Origin: JBNKZU01 sp050301795
Lineage (GTDB): Bacteria > Pseudomonadota > Gammaproteobacteria > Thiohalomonadales > Thiohalomonadaceae
Reading direction: 5' to 3'
Length of the DNA stretch: 47,970 nucleotides
NCBI GenBank assembly: GCA_050301795.1
Contig: JBNKZU010000039.1
Location: 1 to 47,970, forward strand
This document shows positions 8,706-15,957 of the stretch, one piece after another. A model generated the notes under the pieces. That model saw only the letters and a list, made by a program, of their open reading frames with translations. It was not told where the DNA came from and did no database searches. Position numbers and translations under genes: made by a program. Each line of letters begins with the position of its first letter. Position 1 is the first letter of the stretch.

Positions 8706-8772
8706 ACATAACGTTCAGCGAACCGGCGGAGGCGCGTTAGCGCCGGAGTCCGTGTTGCGCTGCTTGTTACAT
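8706..8772 (-). other. attC-like cassette recombination site (3rd)
   Basis: On the minus strand the site runs from ATGTAAC (8772-8766) to GTTATGT (8712-8706). It is rich in inner inverted repeats: GGCGGAGGCGCG faces CGCGCCTCCGCC-type arms around GCGCTAACGCGC. The 67-bp size and its place two bases after the L,D-transpeptidase stop are typical of attC. Confidence 0.75.
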
Positions 8773-8774
8773 GC

Positions 8775-9248
8775 CTACCATTCAATCTGTATGTTCGTTC
8801 CAACACTTACAAGCTCCATAAACTCATCCATTTCAGAGTTCGTTAGTGCAATACAACCATTTGTCCAATTCAACATCTGTGTAACCCAAGCTAACCACCC
8901 TAGATAGTTTCTTTGACCATGAACCATAATCTGACCACCCGGTGAAACACCTAATTCTTTTGCTTTTTTAATATCTGCTTTATTGGGATAGTTGATATGC
9001 ATTGCCCTATAAAAAGAGGAGTCTTCCTTTTTATAATCCAGTGTATATATACCTTCCGGCGTTTTTTCATCACCTTCTTGTTGTTTGTGGCCTTTTGGAT
9101 TTGCACCAAATGCCACATCATATTCTTTAACTATAGTGCCGCCTTCAAGTAAGTACATTTTGCTTTCAGATTTATCGACCTTAACTAGATCAACACCTGC
9201 TACTGCATTACCTGAAAAGAGTAAAATTGCGAATATGATTATTTTCAT
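8775..9248 (-). CDS. L,D-transpeptidase (YkuD domain), exported
   Basis: This probably exported peptidoglycan-modifying enzyme has a YkuD catalytic domain. A signal peptide is clear from ATG 9248 (MKIIIFAILLFSGNAVAG). The start at 9260 adds four residues and is possible. The domain shows TPEGIYTLDY, then MVHGQRN, then the catalytic-cysteine motif NWTNGCIALTNSEMDE. The usual S/T-H-G-C histidine is Asn here, like the WTxGCIAL variants of YafK-like members. At 157 residues it is a minimal single-domain form. It is an integron-type cassette with attC-like sites on both sides, so its link to the neighbours is recombination rather than shared function. Confidence 0.85.
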   Translation of the reverse strand: MKIIIFAILLFSGNAVAGVDLVKVDKSESKMYLLEGGTIVKEYDVAFGANPKGHKQQEGDEKTPEGIYTLDYKKEDSSFYRAMHINYPNKADIKKAKELGVSPGGQIMVHGQRNYLGWLAWVTQMLNWTNGCIALTNSEMDEFMELVSVGTNIQIEW

Positions 9249-9274
9249 TGCATGTAACATTTTAGCTGTGGAGC

Positions 9275-9337
9275 CAATAACCGCATAGGGAGGGACGACC
9301 GACGCGGTAAATGGTCCCTGCTAGCGTATGGTTAAGT
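9275..9337 (-). other. attC-like cassette recombination site (2nd)
   Basis: On the minus strand it begins ACTTAAC (9337-9331), an exact match to the R'' consensus RYYYAAC, and ends GTTATTG (9281-9275). Inner arms GGGAC and GTCCC face each other. The TAA stop of the upstream gene is embedded in the R'' motif, a hallmark of compact gene cassettes. Confidence 0.75.
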
Positions 9338-10114
9338 TCCATTTGGTATTTTTACTAGGAATTTACTGAACTCTGCTTCCATTTCTTTATTCCTTGATTC
9401 AATGCTTTTTCTATAACCACCAACATCGAATTCAAGATCTAGCTCTTTTCGTATGCACTTTATGGCCTCAACCTCATAGTCACTCATGTTGACTATTACT
9501 TCTAGGCACTTAAGCATTATCTCTTTTTGTCGCTGAGCAAGCTCAGCATACTTTTTATCTCTATCCTGAATGTTTTTATCAAGTTCGTTCGAGTGATACT
9601 CAAAGTTTTGCTGTAACCTTTGCCAATATTCTTGGTCTTTGTCGCCTCTAAGATTAAAAGCAGTCATTTCATTCAATAACTGGTTTTGCTTCTGTGAGTT
9701 GCTATCTATAAAGTTGCTTAATATATCAATATCAGTACGAAGATTACTGAGGGGTATACACTGGGGAATTATGCTTAAAAGGCTTTTCGATAAGTAAGCA
9801 TGCAGCTCTGAAACAGCCTTAACTGTTTCATTGTTACCCACAATATGTATTTTGGCTATTTCAATTCCGACACCTGTCTCTGATTCAATTTCAGAGGCTT
9901 CCATGCTTGGTAGCTTCATTAGAAGAACCTTTGCCAGCGTGATTTCCTCAGAGGCTTTTAAGAATATTTCTCTTTTTGTTAGATGTTCACGTTCTTCTTT
10001 CCTTAGAATCCTTTCATGTCGATTTGAAAGCCAAACACCAAATAATGTTATTATTGAGCCCAAACCAGCGCCCCATATTGCATCTGGTATTAAATTAATT
10101 ATCTCCATTTCCAA
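9332..10114 (-). CDS. membrane-anchored coiled-coil cassette protein, unknown function
   Basis: The 260-residue protein has one N-terminal membrane segment (about residues 7-29, INLIPDAIWGAGLGSIITLFGVW). A long charged, helical region follows (RHERILRKEEREHLTKREIFLKASEEI and later stretches) that is likely to form coiled coils facing the cytoplasm. I recognise no family or catalytic motif. The stop codon lies inside the attC R'' box, and another attC-like site ends 17 bp before the start, so this is a complete one-gene cassette. It could be an anti-phage membrane protein given the adjacent PARIS-like pair, but that is speculation. Confidence 0.6.
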   Translation of the reverse strand: MEMEIINLIPDAIWGAGLGSIITLFGVWLSNRHERILRKEEREHLTKREIFLKASEEITLAKVLLMKLPSMEASEIESETGVGIEIAKIHIVGNNETVKAVSELHAYLSKSLLSIIPQCIPLSNLRTDIDILSNFIDSNSQKQNQLLNEMTAFNLRGDKDQEYWQRLQQNFEYHSNELDKNIQDRDKKYAELAQRQKEIMLKCLEVIVNMSDYEVEAIKCIRKELDLEFDVGGYRKSIESRNKEMEAEFSKFLVKIPNGT

Positions 10115-10130
10115 TTATGCTCCTCATGGA

Positions 10131-10196
10131 ACTTAACGGCTCGCCTCAAAGGAGAGCGAGCGCAGCGAGTGAATCCTTTGGAAGCGCTTGTTAGCA
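10131..10196 (-). other. attC-like cassette recombination site (1st)
   Basis: The clearest of the four. On the minus strand it starts at TGCTAAC (10196-10190) and ends GTTAAGT (10137-10131), which fits the R' consensus GTTRRRY exactly. The arms AAGCGCTTCCAAAGGA and TCCTTTGAGGCGAGC are imperfect complements, with a GAGCGAGCGCAGCGAGTG inner hairpin. It follows the stop of the DUF4435 C-terminal fragment by three bases. Confidence 0.85.
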
Positions 10197-10199
10197 TGT

Positions 10200-10559
10200 T
10201 TATACATGTATTTCTTCCAAAGAAAATTCATGTACCATTTTTAACATGCCTTCTTCTAAAAGATTGCATCTATCTAGGCTTGAAAGTAAAAAACCTTCAA
10301 ACAGATCGATCTTATCTAGTCTTTTCCGGTGATATTTTTTATTGAAATAATGAAGCAGTAAAGTAGTAAAATCATGGCCTCGTATACTTAGACGACAATC
10401 ATCTTTAAGCTGTTTATCGCACTTCTCAAGGTATTTATAAAATTCATTGCGCTTGCTCCATTTCGTATTCTTTTTTAGATAAGCTTCTATAAATCGATTG
10501 TCATCAAATACCAATGATGGATTTACTTTCACATACTTTTTGAAATCCATCCATTCCAT
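10200..10559 (-). CDS. C-terminal fragment of interrupted DUF4435 (AriB-like) protein
   Basis: This 119-residue frame continues the DUF4435 gene at 10626-11078. The two lie in the same frame, with 22 sense codons (QIKIILRKIFS and on) between the TAA at 10628-10626 and this ATG. The fragment contains SIRGHDFTTLLLHYF, like the C-terminal GHD block of DUF4435 proteins. There is no good ribosome site for independent initiation. Together the parts span 292 codons, close to a full-length AriB. It is therefore best read as the downstream half of a gene broken by one nonsense codon, unless the stop is suppressed or is a sequencing error. An attC-like site follows at once. Confidence 0.65.
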   Translation of the reverse strand: MEWMDFKKYVKVNPSLVFDDNRFIEAYLKKNTKWSKRNEFYKYLEKCDKQLKDDCRLSIRGHDFTTLLLHYFNKKYHRKRLDKIDLFEGFLLSSLDRCNLLEEGMLKMVHEFSLEEIHV

Positions 10560-10625
10560 GCCCCACTTTAATTGTTCATTTGCGAGTCTTATAGAAAATA
10601 TTTTCCTTAATATGATTTTAATTTG

Positions 10626-11078
10626 TTAATAAAAATTTGTTGTGCGCTCAGTATAGGCGCCATAAACAATAGCAATGATTTTTCGTATGGCGTTTTCATT
10701 TAATAAATACGATTCTAATGAGTTATAATCCGTAAATACTAAAAGCTTGCTGTTCACCATCGTAGGTAAGTAATCTTCATAATCTCTATCGGCTATAAAC
10801 ATAACATTGCGACAACCTGGTAGCTCTTCAGATAATTCCATTGCGGCTGCAATTACCCTCGATCTGTTGGAGCCTCTAGGTAGGTCGTATTTGTCTAGGA
10901 TTTCATCTGAAATATTTATATCTCCTATTTCATAGACGCTAATATTTTTTACACCCCTAGAGTCTATAAACCAGCTAATAAAGTTCTTATCTTTTTCTCC
11001 TTCAACATATATATCCTTTACTGTATCTTCTAAAGAATACAATGCCATTAGTTCATTAATGTTTTTTCTTTCTTCCAT
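10626..11078 (-). CDS. DUF4435/TOPRIM protein, AriB-like, truncated by in-frame TAA
   Basis: The N-terminal 150 residues of a DUF4435 protein, the TOPRIM-fold effector (AriB) of PARIS anti-phage systems. In studied PARIS it is released by the ATPase partner and cleaves host tRNA. Acidic TOPRIM residues are visible: E26 in YVEGEKD, and D97 and D99 in FIADRDYED. LVFTDYNSLESYLLNE is another DUF4435 block. The frame ends at TAA 10628-10626 but continues open in phase for another 141 codons, so the protein as encoded lacks its C-terminal half. It starts six bases after the ATPase gene, implying one operon. The PARIS assignment is by domain pairing. Confidence 0.75.
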   Translation of the reverse strand: MEERKNINELMALYSLEDTVKDIYVEGEKDKNFISWFIDSRGVKNISVYEIGDINISDEILDKYDLPRGSNRSRVIAAAMELSEELPGCRNVMFIADRDYEDYLPTMVNSKLLVFTDYNSLESYLLNENAIRKIIAIVYGAYTERTTNFY

Positions 11079-11084
11079 AAAAAG

Positions 11085-12422
11085 CTAACCACTAACACTC
11101 TTCAATTTCACAACTCGAGATTTATGTTTAGCTAAAATCTCTAAACTATGTGTTGAGAAAATAAACTGGATATCATTATCACCAATACACTGCATAAGCG
11201 CATCAATAAGCATTCTTTGCCATTTAATATTTAATGAAATCTCAGGCTCATCTATCATTAAAATACTAGGTTTTCCGCCTGTAACTATGCTTGTGCAAAA
11301 TAGTAATAGTAAGTGCCTTTCTCCAGACGACAACATGGAAGGATTAAGTTCTTTTCCATTCAAAGAAGTTATCCTAATACCTTTTCTGAGATCATAGGAT
11401 AGGGATTTATTTGTGTAAAATTTACCCGCCACTGAAACAAATGTATCTATTCGTTCATAAATATTTTCCATTGCATTGTTTTTTGTTTCTATACTGTCAA
11501 GGTATGGGGACAAAACATCAACGATTACATTATATGTTTGCGCGTCAGACTTATTTAATATAGATAAAATTTCCTCTGAATCAAATTCTGGAAGTAAACC
11601 ATATTTAGAATAATTCCTAGATTCTATTGACAGCTTATTTATTCTTGATTCAATTTGTTTTTTAGTTGCGCCTTTTGTTTTTCCCCCTCCTGCAGCAGAA
11701 ATCCGTTTCAAAATATTTGCATAAAGCTCATTAACCCCTGAGTCACCTCTTGTTCCGCTTCCGATAATTCGCTGCCTAAACCATTCCTCAGTTCGTTTGA
11801 TTGCGGACTCCAATAATTGTTTAGAGATATCTTCAGGCGTTTCGGGGATTTCGTTCAATATTCGACGCCGTTGAATTTCTATAAAGTCACTTTCATCAAT
11901 ATAGAGCGTTTCATTACGATTACTTGATCTCTTTACGCCCGCTCCTGCACGGTGGATAGCTCGATCATCTGAAAGTAGATATAGTGCACAATCAAGTTCT
12001 TCGAGAGCTGGCTCGACAAGTAAATGCAAGTTATCATGATCATGTTCTTTTGCTTGGCTAGATTTAACTACTGCAGAAATCACCCTTTTTCTTGGTCTTT
12101 TAACTTTAATTGTGTATGGCCCTGTAAAGCTTTCACTTTTTCGTTCCGCTAGCACTTCTGATCCATCATTAAATCGAACAAGTAAAGAATGAAACTCGGT
12201 ATTTAGAAGATAGGTCTTGTGTCCTTCTCCTTGATTTGGAGCGATCATATGGAAAGCCAGTTTTAGGAGTGTGCTTTTTCCGCTTCCATTATCACCGTAA
12301 AGGATAACAATTTTTTCCTCTTCCCCTCCTTCCTTTGCGCTTACATCAAGTTCATAGTCAAACATTCCAAATAAAGATTTAACGGAAATATGGGATATTC
12401 TTCTTAATATATTTTGGGGCAA
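11085..12422 (-). CDS. AAA/ABC-type ATPase, AriA-like (PARIS defence)
   Basis: The 445-residue SMC/ABC-like ATPase of the AAA_15/AAA_21 type has Walker A GDNGSGKST at residues 43-51, an ABC signature LSSGERHLL near 368, Walker B SILMIDEPEIS near 392, and switch histidine FSTHSLEIL near 423. Paired with the downstream DUF4435 gene, this is the PARIS arrangement, in which AriA senses a phage trigger and holds AriB. The start is TTG at 12422, supported by GGAG eight bases upstream (GGAGAATTAACTTG), and no in-frame ATG is near. It appears to be the first gene of the cassette array. Confidence 0.8.
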   Translation of the reverse strand: MPQNILRRISHISVKSLFGMFDYELDVSAKEGGEEEKIVILYGDNGSGKSTLLKLAFHMIAPNQGEGHKTYLLNTEFHSLLVRFNDGSEVLAERKSESFTGPYTIKVKRPRKRVISAVVKSSQAKEHDHDNLHLLVEPALEELDCALYLLSDDRAIHRAGAGVKRSSNRNETLYIDESDFIEIQRRRILNEIPETPEDISKQLLESAIKRTEEWFRQRIIGSGTRGDSGVNELYANILKRISAAGGGKTKGATKKQIESRINKLSIESRNYSKYGLLPEFDSEEILSILNKSDAQTYNVIVDVLSPYLDSIETKNNAMENIYERIDTFVSVAGKFYTNKSLSYDLRKGIRITSLNGKELNPSMLSSGERHLLLLFCTSIVTGGKPSILMIDEPEISLNIKWQRMLIDALMQCIGDNDIQFIFSTHSLEILAKHKSRVVKLKSVSG

Positions 12423-12552
12423 GTTAATTCTCCTACATACCTTGATTTACATACGTTATGTGTTGATTAAATGCTAACAGTAGGAATAGCAGGCAACACG
12501 TAGATCAGTAAAAACAGGCACTGTGCCTCCTATCCAGATTAGTTAATGGTAG

Positions 12553-12591
12553 ATATTTGAAGGGTGATTAAAAACTTTCCCTGTCAAATAT
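12553..12591. promoter_or_regulatory. inverted repeat, possible operator or hairpin
   Basis: ATATTTGA at 12553-12560 is the exact complement of TCAAATAT at 12584-12591. The arms extend inward as AGGG (12561-12564) and CCCT (12579-12582) with one bulged base, giving a nearly 12-bp stem. No T-run follows, so it is not a typical terminator. Its place upstream of the AriA-like gene suggests a regulatory or recombination role. Confidence 0.4.
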
Positions 12592-12749
12592 GATTAATAA
12601 CAATAACTTATCACTCTGATTTAAAATTATCCACTCTCTTTGTGATTGATATTTGAATGACAAAAACAGGCAATTGACCTGTCGATCTCATTTCTAACTA
12701 TATTGAAGCAATTTAGCTAAAGAAAACCTGCTTGAGTATGATTATTTAA

Positions 12750-12809
12750 GTGCGCAAAGAACGTGTCGGACAGTTCTTATAGGTTATGGGATGTCTTTTT
12801 AGTAATCTG
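12750..12809 (-). pseudogene. relic of an IPT/TIG membrane-protein gene
   Basis: The segment matches 22091-22146 inside the IPT/TIG membrane-protein gene; a core of about 37 bp is near 80% identical by eye. Its minus-strand reading, TSHNL*ELSDTFFA, parallels ASHKLKELFDTLFA in the intact gene but contains a TAA. Flanking frames are also broken. This indicates that a second member of the same family once stood between the cassette array and the ars operon. Confidence 0.5.
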
Positions 12810-12922
12810 CTCAACGAACCATCTTCAGAATAATGTCCAACTGAGCTAGTTTTTCAAAGACGGAGAAAAACTGATACAAAACGTCTCTTGCTTCGAAAGG
12901 CATTTTTCGATAGATTCCACAT

Positions 12923-12938
12923 TTCCAATAATATGGAA
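12923..12938. promoter_or_regulatory. probable ArsR operator
   Basis: TTCCA, six bases (ATAATA), then TGGAA form an exact inverted repeat ending eight bases before the arsR start codon. Position and symmetry fit autoregulation by the ArsR repressor, which would block translation initiation or the promoter until arsenite binds. Confidence 0.55.
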
Positions 12939-12945
12939 TTATGAA

Positions 12946-13269
12946 ATGCAATCATCTAACGCTGTTCAGGCACTTTCTGCCCTCGCTCAGGAGAATCGTT
13001 TAGCGGTTTTTCGTCTGCTGATTCAGGCGGGGCCGTCAGGACTGGTTGTCGGGCAGATTGCCGATACATTGGCGATCCCGGCAGCGACGCTCTCATTCCA
13101 CCTGAAGACTCTGGCTCAGGGCGGATTGGTAACATCACAGCAGGAGGGTCGCTTTGTGCGGTATATTGCAAACTTCGATGCAATGCATGGCTTGATTGAT
13201 TATCTCTCTGAAAACTGCTGTGGCACTGATGCTTCTGCCTGCGCTCCATCAACTGTAACTAAAGATTAA
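12946..13269 (+). CDS. arsR: ArsR-family arsenic-responsive repressor
   Basis: The 107-residue winged-helix repressor has the recognition helix region IPAATLSFHLKTLAQGGLVTSQQEGR (about residues 42-67). The cysteine cluster is near the C terminus (ENCCGTDASAC), as in ArsR proteins that use C-terminal cysteines for As(III), rather than the CVCDLC site in the DNA helix. It is the first gene of arsR-arsC-acr3; arsC starts eight bases after its stop. An inverted repeat just upstream is the likely operator. The start ATG at 12946 follows GGAATTATGAA. Confidence 0.9.
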   Translation: MQSSNAVQALSALAQENRLAVFRLLIQAGPSGLVVGQIADTLAIPAATLSFHLKTLAQGGLVTSQQEGRFVRYIANFDAMHGLIDYLSENCCGTDASACAPSTVTKD

Positions 13270-13277
13270 AAATACTC

Positions 13278-13697
13278 ATGAATGATAATATGGTAGCTAC
13301 TGTTCTGATTCTCTGTACCGGCAACTCCTGCCGTTCACAAATGGCAGAGGCACTACTCAACCACGACTTGGCAGGAAAGGTGCGAGCCGTTTCTGCGGGC
13401 ACCAGCCCGCAACCGAAAGTGGCTGATGGAGCGATTGCGGCACTGCAACAACTCGATCTGCCAACTCACGATCTCTTTCCGAAGGATGTAGATGTCTTTT
13501 TGAATGAATCCATCGATTTGGTGGTGACTGTTTGCGACAACGCTAAGGAGACCTGCCCAGTGTTTCCCAGGCCGGTCAAAAGTATTCACCTGCCGTTTCA
13601 CGATCCTCATGGCGAACCATTAGAGTCGTTCATCCGGGTACGTGACGAGATACGTGAGAAACTGATCCAGGTAGTCAGCAAGGAGTTGGGACTATGA
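13278..13697 (+). CDS. arsC: arsenate reductase, low-molecular-weight phosphatase type
   Basis: This cytosolic enzyme reduces arsenate to arsenite, usually with thioredoxin. The P-loop CTGNSCRS near residue 13 is the CX5R phosphatase-like signature. Two further cysteines in VVTVCDNAKETCP (about 82 and 89 by family numbering) form the disulfide relay of pI258-type ArsC. FPRPVKSIHLPFHDP supplies the conserved DP near the active site. At 139 residues it is full length. Its TGA overlaps the acr3 ATG (ATGA), so the two are translationally coupled. Confidence 0.9.
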   Translation: MNDNMVATVLILCTGNSCRSQMAEALLNHDLAGKVRAVSAGTSPQPKVADGAIAALQQLDLPTHDLFPKDVDVFLNESIDLVVTVCDNAKETCPVFPRPVKSIHLPFHDPHGEPLESFIRVRDEIREKLIQVVSKELGL

Positions 13698-14764
13698 GCA
13701 TGCAGTGCGAGACTACCGTCAAGCAGGCTACAGGCGAACCGATGAGTATCTTTGAGCGTTGGCTAAGTCTGTGGGTGGCGCTTTGCATTGTTGCCGGAGT
13801 AGTGCTCGGACAACTGATGCCGGCACCGTTTCAGGCACTGGGACGTATGGAAATCGCACAGGTCAATCTTCCGGTCGGTTTGTTGATATGGATAATGATT
13901 ATCCCGATGCTGATGAAGGTCGATTTTGGGGCGTTGCATCAGGTACGCGAACACTGGCGTGGCATCGGTGTCACCCTTTTTGTGAACTGGGCAGTCAAGC
14001 CGTTTTCCATGGCGTTGCTGGCATGGCTCTTTATTCGTCACTGGTTTGCACCGCTGTTACCCGCAGAACAACTGGATAGCTATGTCGCTGGTCTGATCCT
14101 GCTCGCTGCTGCACCGTGTACCGCAATGGTTTTTGTCTGGAGTCGGCTCTCCAACGGTGATCCGGTATTTACCCTGTCGCAGGTGGCACTCAACGACACC
14201 ATTATGATCTTTGCATTTGCTCCGATCGTCGGTCTGTTGCTTGGCCTCTCCGCGATCACCGTACCGTGGGATACCCTGTTTACCTCAGTGATGCTCTACA
14301 TTGTGATCCCGGTGATCATCGCCCAGATCTGGCGTGCTGCATTGCTAAAGCAGAGTCAGGAAAAGTTCGACACCACGTTAGCGACACTCGGCCATCTTTC
14401 GATTATTGCCCTATTGGCGACGCTGGTGTTGCTATTTGCCTTTCAGGGTGAAGCAATTATTGAGCAACCGCTAGTGATTGCATTACTTGCCGTACCGATC
14501 CTGATCCAGGTCTTCTTTAATTCAGGGCTGGCCTACTGGTTAAATCGCAAAGTTGGCGAGAAACATAACGTCGCAGGACCATCAGCATTAATCGGTGCCT
14601 CCAACTTCTTCGAGTTGGCAGTGGCTGCGGCGATCTCCCTTTTCGGTTTCGAATCGGGTGCGGCACTCGCAACCGTTGTAGGTGTTTTGATTGAAGTACC
14701 CGTGATGTTACTGGTGGTGAAACTGGTTAATCGCAGTAAAGGATGGTATGAGTCTGCGCGGTAA
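13694..14764 (+). CDS. acr3: arsenite efflux permease, ACR3 family
   Basis: The 356-residue inner-membrane carrier has about ten predicted transmembrane segments. The ACR3 signature block AAPCTAMVFVWSRLSNGDP (about residues 140-158) contains the conserved cysteine needed for As(OH)3 transport. It exports the arsenite made by ArsC. The first ATG overlaps the arsC stop by four bases; a second ATG (MSIFERWLSLW, 13742) is an alternative. No clear terminator follows. The operon lies just left of the right-hand 23-bp repeat. Confidence 0.92.
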   Translation: MSMQCETTVKQATGEPMSIFERWLSLWVALCIVAGVVLGQLMPAPFQALGRMEIAQVNLPVGLLIWIMIIPMLMKVDFGALHQVREHWRGIGVTLFVNWAVKPFSMALLAWLFIRHWFAPLLPAEQLDSYVAGLILLAAAPCTAMVFVWSRLSNGDPVFTLSQVALNDTIMIFAFAPIVGLLLGLSAITVPWDTLFTSVMLYIVIPVIIAQIWRAALLKQSQEKFDTTLATLGHLSIIALLATLVLLFAFQGEAIIEQPLVIALLAVPILIQVFFNSGLAYWLNRKVGEKHNVAGPSALIGASNFFELAVAAAISLFGFESGAALATVVGVLIEVPVMLLVVKLVNRSKGWYESAR

Positions 14765-14834
14765 AATACCATTACACCCTTAGAGCCGTATACTCATTGA
14801 CCTATTCCCTGAATAAGTTCCATATCAAAGGAAG

Positions 14835-14857
14835 AATCAACCAATACGGGAAAGGGG
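14835..14857 (+). repeat. 23-bp direct repeat, right copy (candidate attachment site)
   Basis: Identical to 7675-7697 and in the same orientation. It lies 113 bp before the start codon of the tyrosine recombinase. Between it and that gene, CGAAGGC and GCCTTCG form a loose inverted repeat, and a GCCATAACAAC word (about 14937-14948) also occurs in the miaB leader. This supports a recombination history joining the miaB leader to this place. Confidence 0.7.
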
Positions 14858-14970
14858 TAAAATGCCATCCATAAAAAACTCCATTAATATTCCCCAAACG
14901 TATAAGATGCTCCACCGATCCTGTCGAAGGCACGGAGGCCATAACAACAATAAAGCCTTCGGAGCAAATA

Positions 14971-15936
14971 ATGTTAATAAAAGAAGTTATCGAACAATTT
15001 TTAATCCACTGTAAGCATACAAAAAAACTATCCACCCACACCATTCGCGCCTACACAACCGATCTTGAAAGTTTTCTCGAATTCTCCAGAAACGCATCGT
15101 TACCAGAATGTGATCGGGTATTACTAAGGAACTATCTCCGTTATCTCTTTGAAAAATGCGGCTTAAAAGAGACAACCGTGAAAAGACGATTCGCATGTCT
15201 GAAGGCAATGTTTCGATGGATGGAAGTCGAAGAGATCATTCAGGAAAATCCTTTCAGAAAAATTGATCTAAACATCAAACTACCATCACGACTCCCCAGA
15301 GGATTGAGTGAACATGAACTACAGAAGCTATTAAATACTCCACTTAAACCACTTGAAATAACTTACAGATCACAGCTAACCAGAAAGCGTTGCAAGAGTA
15401 TCGCCACTGACAGGCTCAGATTTAGAGCATTAACAACATTGATCTGTCAGGACATTCTATTCGCAACCGGAATAAGAGTCGGAGAGCTTGCAGCAATCAC
15501 ACTTGAGGATATTGATCTTCAAAGCCAAACCATAAAAATACATGGAAAAGGAGACAGGGAGCGTCTTGTTTTTTTACCAAACAGTCAGCTATCAGAACAG
15601 ATTGCTAGTTACCTTTACGCAAGGGAATGTTTCTCATCAAATTGCAAATACCTGATTATCACAACTCGCGGCACAAGAGCTGACACCCAGTACATAAGAA
15701 TTCTCATCCGTATCGCAGGCGAAGAAGCAAACATCACCAGAAGAATAACCCCCCACATGTTACGACACTCAACCGCAACACACCTGCTAAACAGCGGTAT
15801 AGACATACGATTTGTACAAAAGCTGCTCGGACATCAAAGCATAACCACCACCCAAATCTACACGCAGGTTGGCGATGCCATACTGAAACAGGTTGTATGT
15901 GACTCACATCCGATAGGGAGAATTGTTATGGGATAG
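14971..15936 (+). CDS. tyrosine recombinase (XerC/D-like site-specific integrase)
   Basis: The 321-residue recombinase has an N-terminal SAM-like core-binding domain (about residues 1-90) and a C-terminal catalytic domain. Catalytic residues can be placed: R169 in ATGIRVGEL, H262 and R265 in HMLRH, H288 in LGHQS, and nucleophile Y297 in TTTQIYTQ. The inserted helix characteristic of IntI integron integrases is missing, so it is not the integrase of the nearby cassettes. The next gene starts 21 bp downstream, in the same direction. A 16-bp motif between them recurs inverted at 21795-21810. It is likely to mobilise or invert the neighbouring module; the target is unknown. Confidence 0.9.
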   Translation: MLIKEVIEQFLIHCKHTKKLSTHTIRAYTTDLESFLEFSRNASLPECDRVLLRNYLRYLFEKCGLKETTVKRRFACLKAMFRWMEVEEIIQENPFRKIDLNIKLPSRLPRGLSEHELQKLLNTPLKPLEITYRSQLTRKRCKSIATDRLRFRALTTLICQDILFATGIRVGELAAITLEDIDLQSQTIKIHGKGDRERLVFLPNSQLSEQIASYLYARECFSSNCKYLIITTRGTRADTQYIRILIRIAGEEANITRRITPHMLRHSTATHLLNSGIDIRFVQKLLGHQSITTTQIYTQVGDAILKQVVCDSHPIGRIVMG

Positions 15937-15940
15937 TAGT

Positions 15941-15956
15941 GATAACTAGGAATTAT
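15941..15956 (+). repeat. 16-bp inverted repeat, left copy
   Basis: GATAACTAGGAATTAT lies between the recombinase stop and the start of the ATP-grasp/radical-SAM gene, and AGGA within it serves as that gene's ribosome site. Its exact reverse complement is at 21795-21810, at the other outer junction of the module. The two copies are in opposite orientation and enclose 5.8 kb. Confidence 0.6.
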
Positions 15957-15957
15957 T

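Larger units (their letters stand above)
12423..12945. other. intergenic region between AriA-like and arsR genes
   Basis: These 523 A+T-rich bases have no convincing full gene. They hold a long inverted repeat (12553-12591), a decayed gene fragment (12750-12809) and the ArsR operator (12923-12938). Two copies of AAAAACAGGCA (12510-12520 and 12662-12672) each begin a small palindrome: AGGCACTGTGCCT at 12516-12528 and ACAGGCAATTGACCTGT at 12666-12682. Divergent promoters for the defence pair and the ars operon must lie here. A candidate attI site was looked for but is not recognisable. Confidence 0.5.

Noticed and set aside
14802..15044. 80-residue minus-strand frame over the right 23-bp repeat
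   Set aside because: It overlaps the start of the recombinase and has no ribosome site or family pattern.
14971..15936. Recombinase as the integron integrase (IntI) of the cassette array
   Set aside because: It is divergent from the array, as IntI would be, but it lacks the IntI-specific insertion before the HxxR motif, and the ars operon lies between it and the array.
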